This document shows, one piece after another, positions 34,965-42,710 of a stretch of DNA of 64,000 nucleotides. The stretch lies in the NCBI GenBank assembly GCA_046295175.1, contig JBKBNY010000010.1, positions 186,001-250,000 of the forward strand, given 5' to 3'. Positions within the stretch are counted from its first letter, which is position 1. Each line of letters opens with the position of its first letter. The notes under the pieces were generated by a model, which was not told the origin of the DNA, searched no databases, and saw only the letters and a list, made by a program, of their open reading frames with translations. A program made the position numbers and the translations under genes. This stretch comes from JALOLV01 sp046295175. Lineage in GTDB: Bacteria > Bacteroidota > Bacteroidia > Cytophagales > Spirosomataceae.

Positions 34965-35303
34965 CTATATAAATTTACCTGTTGCTTTAGAATAACGTTG
35001 CAATTTGCCTTTGTCATTCAATTTGCGACCCGTACGAGTAGCTTCACCAGTCGAAGGGTCAACAACCATAACATTTGAGATATGGATTGTACCTTCAGTT
35101 TCGATAAGCTCGCCTTGAGGATTTTGGCTTGTAGGCTTACGGTGTTTTTTGATGATGTTTACACCCTCAACTTTCACACGTTGTTTTTCAGCTAATACCT
35201 CAATGATACGACCTTTCTTGCCTTTAGAGTTACCAGCGATTACCTCTACAGTATCGCCCGAACGTACGTGCAATTTTGGCTGTTTGTTGTATTTTCTTTC
35301 CAT
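34965..35303 (-). CDS. rplX: 50S ribosomal protein L24
   Basis: 112 residues. KOW motif in VRSGDTVEVIAGNSKGKKG, then GEATRTGRKLNDKGKLQRYS. Early assembly protein near the exit tunnel. Confidence 0.97.
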   Translation of the reverse strand: MERKYNKQPKLHVRSGDTVEVIAGNSKGKKGRIIEVLAEKQRVKVEGVNIIKKHRKPTSQNPQGELIETEGTIHISNVMVVDPSTGEATRTGRKLNDKGKLQRYSKATGKFI

Positions 35304-35424
35304 TGTCTTTGAAATTCGTTAATCGTTATTTTGTTAATTGTTATTGGTTAATTGTTAATTGTCTTCTACAATGAGTAAACCATTACAATCACTATTAACA
35401 TTAACTATTAACTTTCAACCTTTT
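35304..35424. repeat. Palindromic spacer rplN-rplX, GTTAATT words
   Basis: CGTTAAT, CGTTATT, TTGTTAAT, TGTTATT, GGTTAAT, TGTTAAT on one side; ATTAACA, TTAACT, ATTAACT on the other. Mostly 7-base steps, complementary arms. Confidence 0.75.
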
Positions 35425-35793
35425 TTACAATACTTCTGGAGCCAATGAAACAATCTTCATGAATTGTTTCTCACGTAGTTCACGTGCTACCGGTCCGAAG
35501 ATACGAGTACCGCGTGGCTCATCTTGGTTATTCAATAATACTACTGCATTGTCTTCAAAACGAATGTACGAACCATCTTTGCGACGTACTTCCTTCTTCG
35601 TTCTTACTACAACTGCTTTAGATACAGTTCCTTTCTTCATGTTTGAAGAAGAAAGAGCCGATTTTACAGATACGACGACCTTATCGCCGATTGAGGCATA
35701 ACGCTTACGAGTACCACCCAATACACGGATAACAAGTACTTCTTTTGCTCCACTATTATCGGCAACGCTTGCTCTTGATTCTTGCTGTAACAT
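35425..35793 (-). CDS. rplN: 50S ribosomal protein L14
   Basis: 122 residues. MLQQESRASVADNSGAKEVL and RGTRIFGPVARELREKQFMK are diagnostic. Lies at the subunit interface near L19. Confidence 0.97.
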   Translation of the reverse strand: MLQQESRASVADNSGAKEVLVIRVLGGTRKRYASIGDKVVVSVKSALSSSNMKKGTVSKAVVVRTKKEVRRKDGSYIRFEDNAVVLLNNQDEPRGTRIFGPVARELREKQFMKIVSLAPEVL

Positions 35794-35890
35794 TGTTTTA
35801 CTATTTTTAGGCTGTTAGCTATTAGCCTTTAGTTATTAGCAATAGTGTTGATGCTAATCGCTAATTACTAATCGCTAAAAACAAAATAAA
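35794..35890. repeat. Palindromic spacer rpsQ-rplN, TTAGCTA words
   Basis: TTAGGCT, GTTAGCT, ATTAGCC, TTTAGTT, ATTAGCA in exact 7-base phase, then CTAATCG, CTAATTA, CTAATCG, CTAAAAA, also in phase. The arms are complementary. Confidence 0.85.
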
Positions 35891-36145
35891 TTACTTCGCT
35901 TTCTCAACGATTTCTACTAATCTCCAACACTTGTTTTTGCTCAAAGGACGAGTCTCCATGATACGAACAGTATCGCCGATACCTGCTTCGTTTTTCTCAT
36001 CATGGAACATAAACTTCTTAGTTTTGAGCATGAACTTTCCGTATTTCGGATGTTTTAGTTTACGTACAACCGCTACCACACCAGATTTATCCATCTTGTT
36101 GCTAACGACTACACCTGTACGCTCTTTTCTGAGATTTCTTTCCAT
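35891..36145 (-). CDS. rpsQ: 30S ribosomal protein S17
   Basis: 84 residues from the ATG at 36145 (MERNLRKERTGVVVSNKMDK); an in-frame start 36 bp upstream lies inside the repeat spacer and is unlikely. OB fold, C-terminal ETRPLSKNKCWRLVEIVEKAK region typical. Confidence 0.96.
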   Translation of the reverse strand: MERNLRKERTGVVVSNKMDKSGVVAVVRKLKHPKYGKFMLKTKKFMFHDEKNEAGIGDTVRIMETRPLSKNKCWRLVEIVEKAK

Positions 36146-36191
36146 TTTATTATGAATTGTAAATTGTGAAATACTATTCACAAATTATCTT
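36146..36191. repeat. Palindromic spacer rpmC-rpsQ, AATTGTG words
   Basis: GAATTGT, AAATTGT, GAAATAC, TATTCAC, AAATTAT in 7-base phase; AATTGTGAA and TTCACAAATT are complementary. Confidence 0.7.
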
Positions 36192-36374
36192 TTAACGTGC
36201 ATTCAATTCAGTCATCAATTTTGCAATCAATCTGCGAGATTCACGGATACGCAACGGGTTTTCGATTGGCGTAATCGCATGAGCAAATTGCAATTTCTGC
36301 AATCTGTTTTTCTCAGCAGCAATTTCTTCTTGCAATTTTTCTGCCGATAATGCTTTGATTTCTGACGTTTTCAT
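36192..36374 (-). CDS. rpmC: 50S ribosomal protein L29
   Basis: 60 residues, helical hairpin. KTSEIKALSAEKLQEEIAAE, then NPLRIRESRRLIAKLMTEL. Near the tunnel exit. Confidence 0.96.
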   Translation of the reverse strand: MKTSEIKALSAEKLQEEIAAEKNRLQKLQFAHAITPIENPLRIRESRRLIAKLMTELNAR

Positions 36375-36527
36375 CTTATTTGATTTCGGATTTGAAACTT
36401 CTGATTGAGATTAAGCAATGTATGTGCTAATTTCTAATCTGAAATTTCTATTTAGATTCCGGAACTGGGAGTTGGAGCTGGATATTTCAAAATCCAAAAT
36501 CCGAAATCCTAATTCCCAAATTAAATA
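36375..36527. repeat. Palindromic spacer rplP-rpmC, GATTTCG/CGAAATC words
   Basis: GATTTCG, GATTTGA, AACTTCT, GATTGAG, ATTAAGC on one side and CAAAATC, CAAAATC, CGAAATC, CTAATTC, CCAAATT on the other, both in exact 7-base phase. At 153 bp it is the longest such spacer in the operon. Confidence 0.85.
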
Positions 36528-36956
36528 TTATTCTGCGTTTTCTTGGTAGTCACGACGAACTACAAACTTTGTTTTTACTGGCAATTTTTGAGCCGCTAAA
36601 CGAAGTGCTTCGCTTGCTACTTCTAAAGGTACACCAGTTGCTTCGAATAAAATCGTACCCGGTTTGATAGATGCTACCCAGTATTCTGGAGCACCTTTAC
36701 CTTTACCCATACGAACCTCAAGAGGTTTTTTGGTGATAGGCTTATCAGGGAAAATACGAATCCATACTTGACCTTCACGTTTCATTGCACGGGTAACCCC
36801 GATACGAGCGGCTTCAATCTGACGTGCAGTGATAAAGCCTGGCTCCAATGACTTGATAGCGAAAGTTCCGAAAGCTATCTCGTGTCCGCGAGTTGCAAGA
36901 CCTTTGATTCTTCCTTTCTGTTGCTTACGGAATTTGGTTCTTCTTGGTTGTAACAT
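36528..36956 (-). CDS. rplP: 50S ribosomal protein L16
   Basis: 142 residues. MLQPRRTKFRKQQKGRIKG at the start and RMGKGKGAPEYWVASIKPG in the middle are diagnostic. Needed for A-site tRNA binding. Confidence 0.97.
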   Translation of the reverse strand: MLQPRRTKFRKQQKGRIKGLATRGHEIAFGTFAIKSLEPGFITARQIEAARIGVTRAMKREGQVWIRIFPDKPITKKPLEVRMGKGKGAPEYWVASIKPGTILFEATGVPLEVASEALRLAAQKLPVKTKFVVRRDYQENAE

Positions 36957-37025
36957 GACGCTAATTTAGTTCAATGTTAGAAGTTTAAGGCTTTAGGTTT
37001 CCAAAACCCCAAACTTAAAACTTTA
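36957..37025. repeat. Palindromic spacer rpsC-rplP, GTTTAAG words
   Basis: GTTCAAT, GTTAGAA, GTTTAAG, GCTTTAG, GTTTCCA then AAACCCC, AAACTTA, AAACTTT: 7-base steps throughout and complementary halves. Confidence 0.8.
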
Positions 37026-37907
37026 TTATTTCTTACCTCCGCCTCTATTGTTATTTTGGCCGCCACGGTTATTGTTGTTACCGCCACGGTTGTTATTACC
37101 ACCGCGGTTGTTGTTTCCACCACGACGATTATTGTTACGGTTACGGTCTCCACCTTCGCCGCCTTCGCCACGTCCGCCACCTCTACGGTCATCGCGTCCG
37201 CCAGTACGTCTTTCGCCATCACCGCCTCTGTTTCCGCCTTCGTTTGCCGAAGAACCAGTTGCTGATGGGGTCAAGTCACGCTTACCGTAAACTTCACCTT
37301 TGAAAATCCATACTTTGATACCGATTTTTCCGTAAACTGTAAGAGCTTCAGAAATTGCGTAATCAATATCGGCACGGAGTGTGTGCAATGGAATACGACC
37401 TTCTTTGTACATTTCGGTACGTGCCATCTCGGCACCTGCCAAACGGCCAGAGATTTTAACTTTGATTCCTTGAGCACCTACACGCATAGCAGCTTGGATA
37501 GCTTGCTTCATTGCACGGCGATAAGAAATACGAGCTTCAATCTGCTGTGCGATTGCCTCACCTACGAGTTTAGCATCAACTTCTGGACGTTTGATTTCGT
37601 AGATGTTAATTTGTACATCCTTACCAGTAAGTTTCTTTAACTCTTCTTTGATTTTATCGACCTCGTTACCACCTTTTCCAATCACAACACCTGGGCGGGC
37701 TGTATGGATTGTCAAAGTGATTCTTTTTAGGGTACGCTCAATCACAACACGTGAGATTGCACCTTTAGGAATACGAGCTGAAATGTATTTGCGAATTCTT
37801 TCGTCTTCTACTAACTTCTCGGCGAAGTTCTTTCCACCATACCAGTTAGATTCCCAACCTCTGATATAGCCGAGTCTTAAACCGACTGGGTTAACTTTTT
37901 GTCCCAT
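37026..37907 (-). CDS. rpsC: 30S ribosomal protein S3 with Gly/Arg/Asn-rich tail
   Basis: 293 residues against about 210-240 usually. Residues 1-215 are ordinary S3: MGQKVNPVGLRLGYIRGWES, KH domain with VIGKGGNEVDKI, and C-terminal TLRADIDYAISEALTVYGKI. From about 222 to the end the protein is a low-complexity tail of RGG, RRGG and NNNRGG repeats ending GGGKK. Such tails bind RNA without sequence preference in other proteins. The tail codons are GC-richer than the body because of GGN/CGN use. rplV lies 21 bp upstream. Confidence 0.96.
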   Translation of the reverse strand: MGQKVNPVGLRLGYIRGWESNWYGGKNFAEKLVEDERIRKYISARIPKGAISRVVIERTLKRITLTIHTARPGVVIGKGGNEVDKIKEELKKLTGKDVQINIYEIKRPEVDAKLVGEAIAQQIEARISYRRAMKQAIQAAMRVGAQGIKVKISGRLAGAEMARTEMYKEGRIPLHTLRADIDYAISEALTVYGKIGIKVWIFKGEVYGKRDLTPSATGSSANEGGNRGGDGERRTGGRDDRRGGGRGEGGEGGDRNRNNNRRGGNNNRGGNNNRGGNNNNRGGQNNNRGGGKK

Positions 37908-37928
37908 TAGTATTTACCTTTTTATATA

Positions 37929-38297
37929 TTATTCTGTTACTGGTAATTCTGCTGCTACTGCACTATCAACTACAACTGTAAGGTGATGTGAACGCTTACG
38001 TACACGATAGGCACGTCCCTGTGGTGCAGGTCTTAGACGCTTCAACATACGACCACCGCCAACGAAGATTTCTTTTACGAATAAATCTGCATCTTCTACT
38101 TTAACGTCTTCGTTCTTTTGCTGCCAGTTTGCAACTGCCGAAAGAAGAACCTTTTTGATGACTGGTGCCGCAGCTTGTGGCTGGTAGCTAAGAATACCCA
38201 AAGCATAACTTACCTTTTTACCTCTGATTAAATCAGCAACTAATCTTGCCTTTTGAGGTGAGGTAGGATAATCGTTTAATTTTGCGACTGCTTCCAT
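37929..38297 (-). CDS. rplV: 50S ribosomal protein L22
   Basis: 122 residues. PTSPQKARLVADLIRGKKV near the start and PAPQGRAYRVRKRSHHLTVV on the long hairpin that lines the exit tunnel. Normal length. Confidence 0.97.
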   Translation of the reverse strand: MEAVAKLNDYPTSPQKARLVADLIRGKKVSYALGILSYQPQAAAPVIKKVLLSAVANWQQKNEDVKVEDADLFVKEIFVGGGRMLKRLRPAPQGRAYRVRKRSHHLTVVVDSAVAAELPVTE

Positions 38298-38387
38298 TTT
38301 TTTATTTCGGATTGGGGATTTTGGATTTAGATTAGAGCAGTGATTTGTATCATTCGACTATCTACAATCGTAAATCCGCAATCCTTA
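38298..38387. repeat. Palindromic spacer rpsS-rplV, ATTTCGG words
   Basis: ATTTCGG, ATTGGGG, ATTTTGG, ATTTAG on one side and AAATCCGCAATCC on the other. Confidence 0.65.
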
Positions 38388-38666
38388 TTATCTTTTACCT
38401 TTATCTTTTTTTGCTGCGTGCCCACGGAAATTACGTGTCGGGGCAAATTCTCCAAGTTTGTGTCCAACCATGTTGTCGGTTACGTAAACTGGGATAAACT
38501 TATTACCATTATGTACGGCAAAAGTGTGTCCGATAAAATCAGGAGAAATCATCGAACGGCGTGACCAAGTTTTAATCACTGATTTCTTTCCTGAGTCATT
38601 CATTGCAACAACTTTATTCTCAAGGCGGTAATCAATGTATGGTCCTTTTTTAAGCGAACGTGCCAT
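38388..38666 (-). CDS. rpsS: 30S ribosomal protein S19
   Basis: 92 residues. MARSLKKGPYIDYRLENKV, then GHKLGEFAPTRNFRGHAAK. Sits in the head of the 30S subunit with S13. Confidence 0.97.
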   Translation of the reverse strand: MARSLKKGPYIDYRLENKVVAMNDSGKKSVIKTWSRRSMISPDFIGHTFAVHNGNKFIPVYVTDNMVGHKLGEFAPTRNFRGHAAKKDKGKR

Positions 38667-38751
38667 GTTTTAAATTTCGATTTTTGAGTTTCGAGATTTG
38701 TTTTGAGTTTGTGATTGACAGAACCATTAAACTTACCTCGACCCCTGATTA
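38667..38751. repeat. Spacer rplB-rpsS with TTTTGAG words
   Basis: TTTCGAT, TTTTGAG, TTTCGAG, ATTTG, TTTTGAG, TTTGTGA in near 7-base phase. No clear complementary second arm is seen here. Confidence 0.5.
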
Positions 38752-39576
38752 TTACTTACTTCTCTTAGAAACAATTAATCTTGATGAATACTTAGTCTTA
38801 TCGCGAGTTTTCTTACCTTTCGCCAACAAGCCATTGCGTGAGCGTGGGTGACCTCCAGATGCACGGCCTTCACCACCACCCATCGGGTGGTCAACTGGGT
38901 TCATCGCAACACCACGAACTCTTGGACGGATACCTAACCAACGGCTACGACCAGCTTTACCTTTTGTAACGTTCATGTGGTCAGTGTTTGATACTGTACC
39001 TACAGTTGCGATACAAGTAGCTAATACCATACGCATTTCGCCTGATGGCATTTTCAATGTTACGTATTTGCTGTCTTTTGCTAAAACTTGAGCATAAGTA
39101 CCTGCACTACGTGCCATCTGAGCTCCTTTTCCTGGGTGTAACTCGATGTTGTGAACAATTGTACCAAGTGGCATATTACCAAGTGGAAGTGCGTTACCAA
39201 CTTCTGGTGCTACCGACGAGCCTGAGATTACAGACTGTCCAACTTTCAATCCTTGTGGAGCGATGATATAAGCTTTCTCTCCATCTGTATATTGTATCAA
39301 AGCAATACGAGCCGAACGGTTTGGGTCATACTCGATTGTCAATACTTCTGCTGCAACATCAAACTTGTTACGTTTGAAGTCGATAAGACGGTATCTACGT
39401 TTGTGTCCACCGCCGATGTAACGTGCGGTACGGTGACCTTCACTGTTACGTCCACCCGTTTTCTTAATAGTTACTGTCAAGCTTTTCTCTGGCTTGCTCG
39501 CTGTGATTTCTGAGAAATCTGGAGCAATACGGTGACGCTGACCTGGGGTGTTTGGTTTTAATTTCTTAATACCCAT
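38752..39576 (-). CDS. rplB: 50S ribosomal protein L2
   Basis: 274 residues. GGHKRRYRLIDFKRNK in the first domain and the highly conserved RGVAMNPVDHPMGGGEGR near the peptidyl transferase centre are complete. Needed for subunit association. Confidence 0.98.
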   Translation of the reverse strand: MGIKKLKPNTPGQRHRIAPDFSEITASKPEKSLTVTIKKTGGRNSEGHRTARYIGGGHKRRYRLIDFKRNKFDVAAEVLTIEYDPNRSARIALIQYTDGEKAYIIAPQGLKVGQSVISGSSVAPEVGNALPLGNMPLGTIVHNIELHPGKGAQMARSAGTYAQVLAKDSKYVTLKMPSGEMRMVLATCIATVGTVSNTDHMNVTKGKAGRSRWLGIRPRVRGVAMNPVDHPMGGGEGRASGGHPRSRNGLLAKGKKTRDKTKYSSRLIVSKRSK

Positions 39577-39593
39577 TTTTACTAATTTGTTTG

Positions 39594-39640
39594 CAGCCTG
39601 AAAGGCTATACGTTTGAATTAAACAGCCATTGGGCTGTAT
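39594..39640 (-). other. Two small hairpins between rplW and rplB
   Basis: AGCCTGAAAGGCT (4-bp arms) and ACAGCCATTGGGCTGT (6-bp arms, CAGCC/GGCTG core) lie in tandem. Confidence 0.5.
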
Positions 39641-39646
39641 AAAATG

Positions 39647-39934
39647 TTACAGATTATCGTAGAAGTCAATCAATTCGCCTTCTTGAAGGGTTACGATTGC
39701 TTTTTTGAATGTTGAAGTTTTACCAACCGATGCACGTGAACGAGTCATTCTTGACTTTTTCTTGCCGATTTGACGGATGGTATTAACATCTGTAACCGTT
39801 ACGCCATACATTTTCTCAACCGCTTTAGCGATTTCGATTTTATTGGCATTCATATCTACTTCGAAAGCATACTTGCCCTTTGCAGTGCTTTTTTGCGATT
39901 TCTCAGTGATAATTGGTCTTTTTAATACGCTCAT
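39647..39934 (-). CDS. rplW: 50S ribosomal protein L23
   Basis: 95 residues. VLKRPIITEKSQKSTAKGKY and MYGVTVTDVNTIRQIGKKK are typical. At the tunnel exit, contact for trigger factor and SRP. Confidence 0.97.
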   Translation of the reverse strand: MSVLKRPIITEKSQKSTAKGKYAFEVDMNANKIEIAKAVEKMYGVTVTDVNTIRQIGKKKSRMTRSRASVGKTSTFKKAIVTLQEGELIDFYDNL

Positions 39935-39969
39935 TGTTTTAAGCTATTAGCAGTCAGACTGGCTGACAA

Positions 39970-40596
39970 TTAATTTAAAATTGATTCAATTTTTGACAAC
40001 GCTCCTTCACTGATAATTACTTTATCAGCATTCACTAAATCATAAGTATTGATTTGGTCGGCAGAAACAACTTTTGCTTTTGGGATGTTACGGCTCGAAA
40101 GGAACACGTTATTATCTTGTGATGCAGTAATGAAAAGTGTTTTGTTGTCTGCTACTGAGAGAGCATTTAGGAATTCGATGTATGCCTTTGTTTTTGGAGC
40201 ATCGAATGAGAAGTCTTCTACGATTGAGATACCGTTTTCGGCGGCTCTTGCAGATAGAACTGATTTACGAGCTAAAACTTTAACTTTTTTGTTTAGCTTG
40301 AAGCTATAATCACGTGGGGTTGGACCAAATACACGACCACCACCTACGTAGATTGGAGATTTCATCGAACCATGACGAGCACCTCCTGAACCTTTCTGAC
40401 GAACGATTTTCTTGGTAGAACGTGCAATCTCAGCTCTTTGCTTCGATTTGTGGGTTCCTTGACGTTGGTTTGCAAGATATTGTTTTACATCAAGCCAAAC
40501 AACGTGTTGATTTGGTTCGATTCCGAAAACATCAGCCGAAAGCGTTGCTTTGCGACCTGTTTCTTTACCTTGTTTGTTTAAAACTACTAATTCCAT
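39970..40596 (-). CDS. rplD: 50S ribosomal protein L4
   Basis: 208 residues. The tunnel loop KKIVRQKGSGGARHGSMKSP is conserved. L4 represses the S10 operon in enterobacteria through the mRNA leader; here the rplC leader could be the target, which is inference. Confidence 0.97.
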   Translation of the reverse strand: MELVVLNKQGKETGRKATLSADVFGIEPNQHVVWLDVKQYLANQRQGTHKSKQRAEIARSTKKIVRQKGSGGARHGSMKSPIYVGGGRVFGPTPRDYSFKLNKKVKVLARKSVLSARAAENGISIVEDFSFDAPKTKAYIEFLNALSVADNKTLFITASQDNNVFLSSRNIPKAKVVSADQINTYDLVNADKVIISEGALSKIESILN

Positions 40597-40648
40597 TGTA
40601 TTAACCTTATTTTTTCGATGTCGTTTGGTTTCGACCTAAAATTTAAAA

Positions 40649-40687
40649 TTTTGAGTTTCAAATCAGAGTTTAACTTGAAACTCAAAA
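40649..40687 (-). repeat. Perfect 13-bp inverted repeat between rplC and rplD
   Basis: TTTTGAGTTTCAA (40649-40661) and TTGAAACTCAAAA (40675-40687) are exact complements around a 13-base loop, again with TTTTGAG-type 7-base words. Confidence 0.85.
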
Positions 40688-40693
40688 CCTATA

Positions 40694-41314
40694 TTATTTA
40701 TGTAATGTTACGAATGAATTCTTTGGACCTGGGATTGAACCGCTAACAACTACTAAGTCTTGGTCTGTTAACACTTTCAAAACTTTCAAGTTTTGGATTG
40801 TTACTCTTGTGTTACCCATGCGTCCTGCCATACGGATTCCTTTGAATACACGTGATGGGAAAGAACAAGCACCGATAGAACCAGGGTGACGCTGACGGTT
40901 GTGCTGACCGTGTGTTTGGCCACCTACACCACCGAATCCGTGACGTTTAACAACACCTTGAAAACCACGACCTTTTGAGTTACCAGTAACATCTATGAAG
41001 TCGCCTTCTACCAATACGTCTTCGATTCTGATTGTATCGCCTAAGCTATATTCTTTCTCGAATTCTTTAAACTCAACTAATTTACGCTTAGGAGTTGTAT
41101 TGGCTTTTTTGAAGTGTCCTAACAACGGACGACTTGTATTTTTCTCTTTTTTCTCGCCGAATCCTAACTGGATAGCTTTGTAGCCATCTTTCTCTTCTGT
41201 ACGCACTTGCGTAACCACATTTGGACCAGCTTGAATCAACGTACAAGGTACTGCTTGACCTTCAGCGTTGTAAATGGTAGTCATACCAATTTTTTTTCCG
41301 ATAATTCCAGACAT
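40694..41314 (-). CDS. rplC: 50S ribosomal protein L3
   Basis: 206 residues. SGIIGKKIGMTTIYNAEGQA, SKGRGFQGVVKRHGFGGV and the tip HRQ-like region HNRQRHPGSIGACSFPSRV are diagnostic. It is the first gene of the operon here; rpsJ, which normally precedes it, is absent. A leader of about 380 bases with two promoters lies upstream. Confidence 0.97.
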   Translation of the reverse strand: MSGIIGKKIGMTTIYNAEGQAVPCTLIQAGPNVVTQVRTEEKDGYKAIQLGFGEKKEKNTSRPLLGHFKKANTTPKRKLVEFKEFEKEYSLGDTIRIEDVLVEGDFIDVTGNSKGRGFQGVVKRHGFGGVGGQTHGQHNRQRHPGSIGACSFPSRVFKGIRMAGRMGNTRVTIQNLKVLKVLTDQDLVVVSGSIPGPKNSFVTLHK

Positions 41315-41354
41315 TGTATATTCTGCTTTTAAGACCTAATTCTGAATTGGGCTG

Positions 41355-41387
41355 CAAAATTCGTGAAAATTTTACACAATTCAAAAA
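41355..41387 (-). promoter_or_regulatory. Proximal rplC promoter
   Basis: On the minus strand TTTTTG (41382-41387), 19 bp, GAATTTTG (41355-41362): one mismatch from TTTG-N19-TAnnTTTG. Start of transcription would be about 35 bases before the rplC ATG. Confidence 0.6.
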
Positions 41388-41420
41388 TTCAATCAAAATT
41401 ATTTACTTTGTTCATCAGCG

Positions 41421-41444
41421 GTTGGCGGTGCTAAAAGTGCCAAC
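41421..41444 (-). other. Hairpin in rplC leader
   Basis: GTTGGC and GCCAAC arms around a 12-base loop, between the two rplC promoters. Confidence 0.5.
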
Positions 41445-41615
41445 TTGTCTATTTATCGCAAACCCATTGGGTAAAGTGCCTATTTTTGGAGGGATGCACT
41501 TTGTTTCCTTGTGATATTTTCCCGTAAAATTTTAAAAGCAATTCTGAGACTGTCGTAATGGCTAACCATTTTGTTGACGAATCGCACGAATATTAAATTC
41601 GGATTCCACAGTCGA

Positions 41616-41657
41616 GATTAAGACAGTATCCCGAAGGACTTGAGACTTATCTTAATC
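41616..41657 (-). other. UUCG-capped hairpin in rplC leader
   Basis: GATTAAGA and TCTTAATC form the base stem; inside is TCC-TTCG-GGA on the minus strand, a UUCG tetraloop. It lies about 40 bases after the distal start site. Candidate ribosomal-protein binding site or attenuator. Confidence 0.65.
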
Positions 41658-41700
41658 ATTTGTGAGGTTACTCTCTGAATTGTATTCCGATTTCGGACTG

Positions 41701-41732
41701 CAAAAGTAGTGTTTTATTTTAGATACAACAAA
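41701..41732 (-). promoter_or_regulatory. Distal promoter of the ribosomal operon
   Basis: On the minus strand TTTG (41729-41732), 20 bp, TACTTTTG (41701-41708): full match to the Bacteroidota consensus. It would give a leader of about 380 bases before rplC. Confidence 0.75.
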
Positions 41733-41823
41733 TATTCTGCAAAAAATTTTAAAGTTTTTTTGATTGACCTTATAAAGGCAAATTAAATATTGATACCCAT
41801 TAACAAAATGTCATCTAAAAATG

Positions 41824-41831
41824 TATATTTG
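41824..41831 (+). promoter_or_regulatory. Promoter box of the secreted-protein gene
   Basis: TATATTTG matches TAnnTTTG. A start about 7 bases on would leave a leader of some 16 bases before ATG 41854, which supports that start over the one at 41821. No clear -33 box. Confidence 0.5.
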
Positions 41832-41853
41832 TTTTAATAACTTTTTGCATTTT

Positions 41854-42651
41854 ATGAAAAATACAATCCTGATTATCAGCCTTTTAGCTACTCACTGGGC
41901 GGGGTACTCTCAGTTCTCTGACCCATCGAGAAGTGCCAAGAAGTCTCAGCATGAATATTTTGTAAGAGAGAACCTGATTCCGGCCAACGAAAGTCTGATT
42001 GAAGTCCGTGGAAAAGATACTGTTTTGGTCTCGTACTATAAGTTTATTAATCCGGGTAATAATTCTTACCAAGAAATGACTCGGGTCTATAAAGGAACTC
42101 CGTATTATAGGAACGGCTGGTACAAAGGTTTTTTTAATAATACCAATGGCAAACCCGTCACTTTTTCGATGGCTTACAACATTGAGAAAGGAATTGTGTA
42201 CTATGTAGATACTGGCGAAAATAAAACGATTGAGGCGTATCCTGACGAATTTACGATTGGAAAGACCTACTTTAAGGCGTTTGACAAAAGAGGTGCCAAT
42301 ACAAACCACAAAAAACACTACTATGAGGTTTTGTACGATGGTAAATCTCAACTGCTAAAACAACATATTTGTAAATATATAACGCTCGACTTTAAGAATC
42401 GGTCGGGATATGATGTTATGACCGAGAATACCTTTGAGGGAATGTTTAGTAAGATGACTCAATATTATTTGATTGTGGATAATGAGTTTAGAAAAGTAGA
42501 ACGAAACGATAAATTATTGAAGGTATTTGGTGATAAAAGAACGGTTATTGAACAATTAATTAACGATAAAAAACTTGTATTCGACAACGAAAATGATTTA
42601 AAAGAGATTCTGAAATATTATGACCAGTTATCGACAACTAAAGAATTATAG
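41854..42651 (+). CDS. Secreted protein of unknown function
   Basis: 265 residues from ATG 41854 (MKNTILIISLLATHWAGYSQ), a clear signal peptide; the ATG at 41821 precedes the promoter box. The mature part is rich in Tyr, Lys and Asn, with several beta-strand-like stretches and no Cys pair, metal motif or repeat I recognise. C-terminus is charged and helical. No T9SS domain, so periplasmic or outer-membrane-associated location is likely. coaX follows after 59 bp but behind a hairpin. Confidence 0.75.
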   Translation: MKNTILIISLLATHWAGYSQFSDPSRSAKKSQHEYFVRENLIPANESLIEVRGKDTVLVSYYKFINPGNNSYQEMTRVYKGTPYYRNGWYKGFFNNTNGKPVTFSMAYNIEKGIVYYVDTGENKTIEAYPDEFTIGKTYFKAFDKRGANTNHKKHYYEVLYDGKSQLLKQHICKYITLDFKNRSGYDVMTENTFEGMFSKMTQYYLIVDNEFRKVERNDKLLKVFGDKRTVIEQLINDKKLVFDNENDLKEILKYYDQLSTTKEL

Positions 42652-42681
42652 TTTTTATTGGTTCATAAACGTTAATATTGC

Positions 42682-42710
42682 AGTCGTTTGTCAAAGCAAA
42701 CGACTTTTTT
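42682..42710 (+). terminator. Hairpin with T-run ending at the coaX start codon
   Basis: AGTCGTTTG, loop TCAAAG, CAAACGACT, then TTTTTT, directly followed by the coaX ATG at 42711. It looks like a terminator of the preceding gene, but it occupies the place where the coaX ribosome site should be. Confidence 0.75.

Noticed and set aside
36977..37222. Val/Thr-rich frame in the S3 gene end
   Set aside because: Frame shadow of the Gly/Arg/Asn repeat tail of S3; starts and stops by chance.
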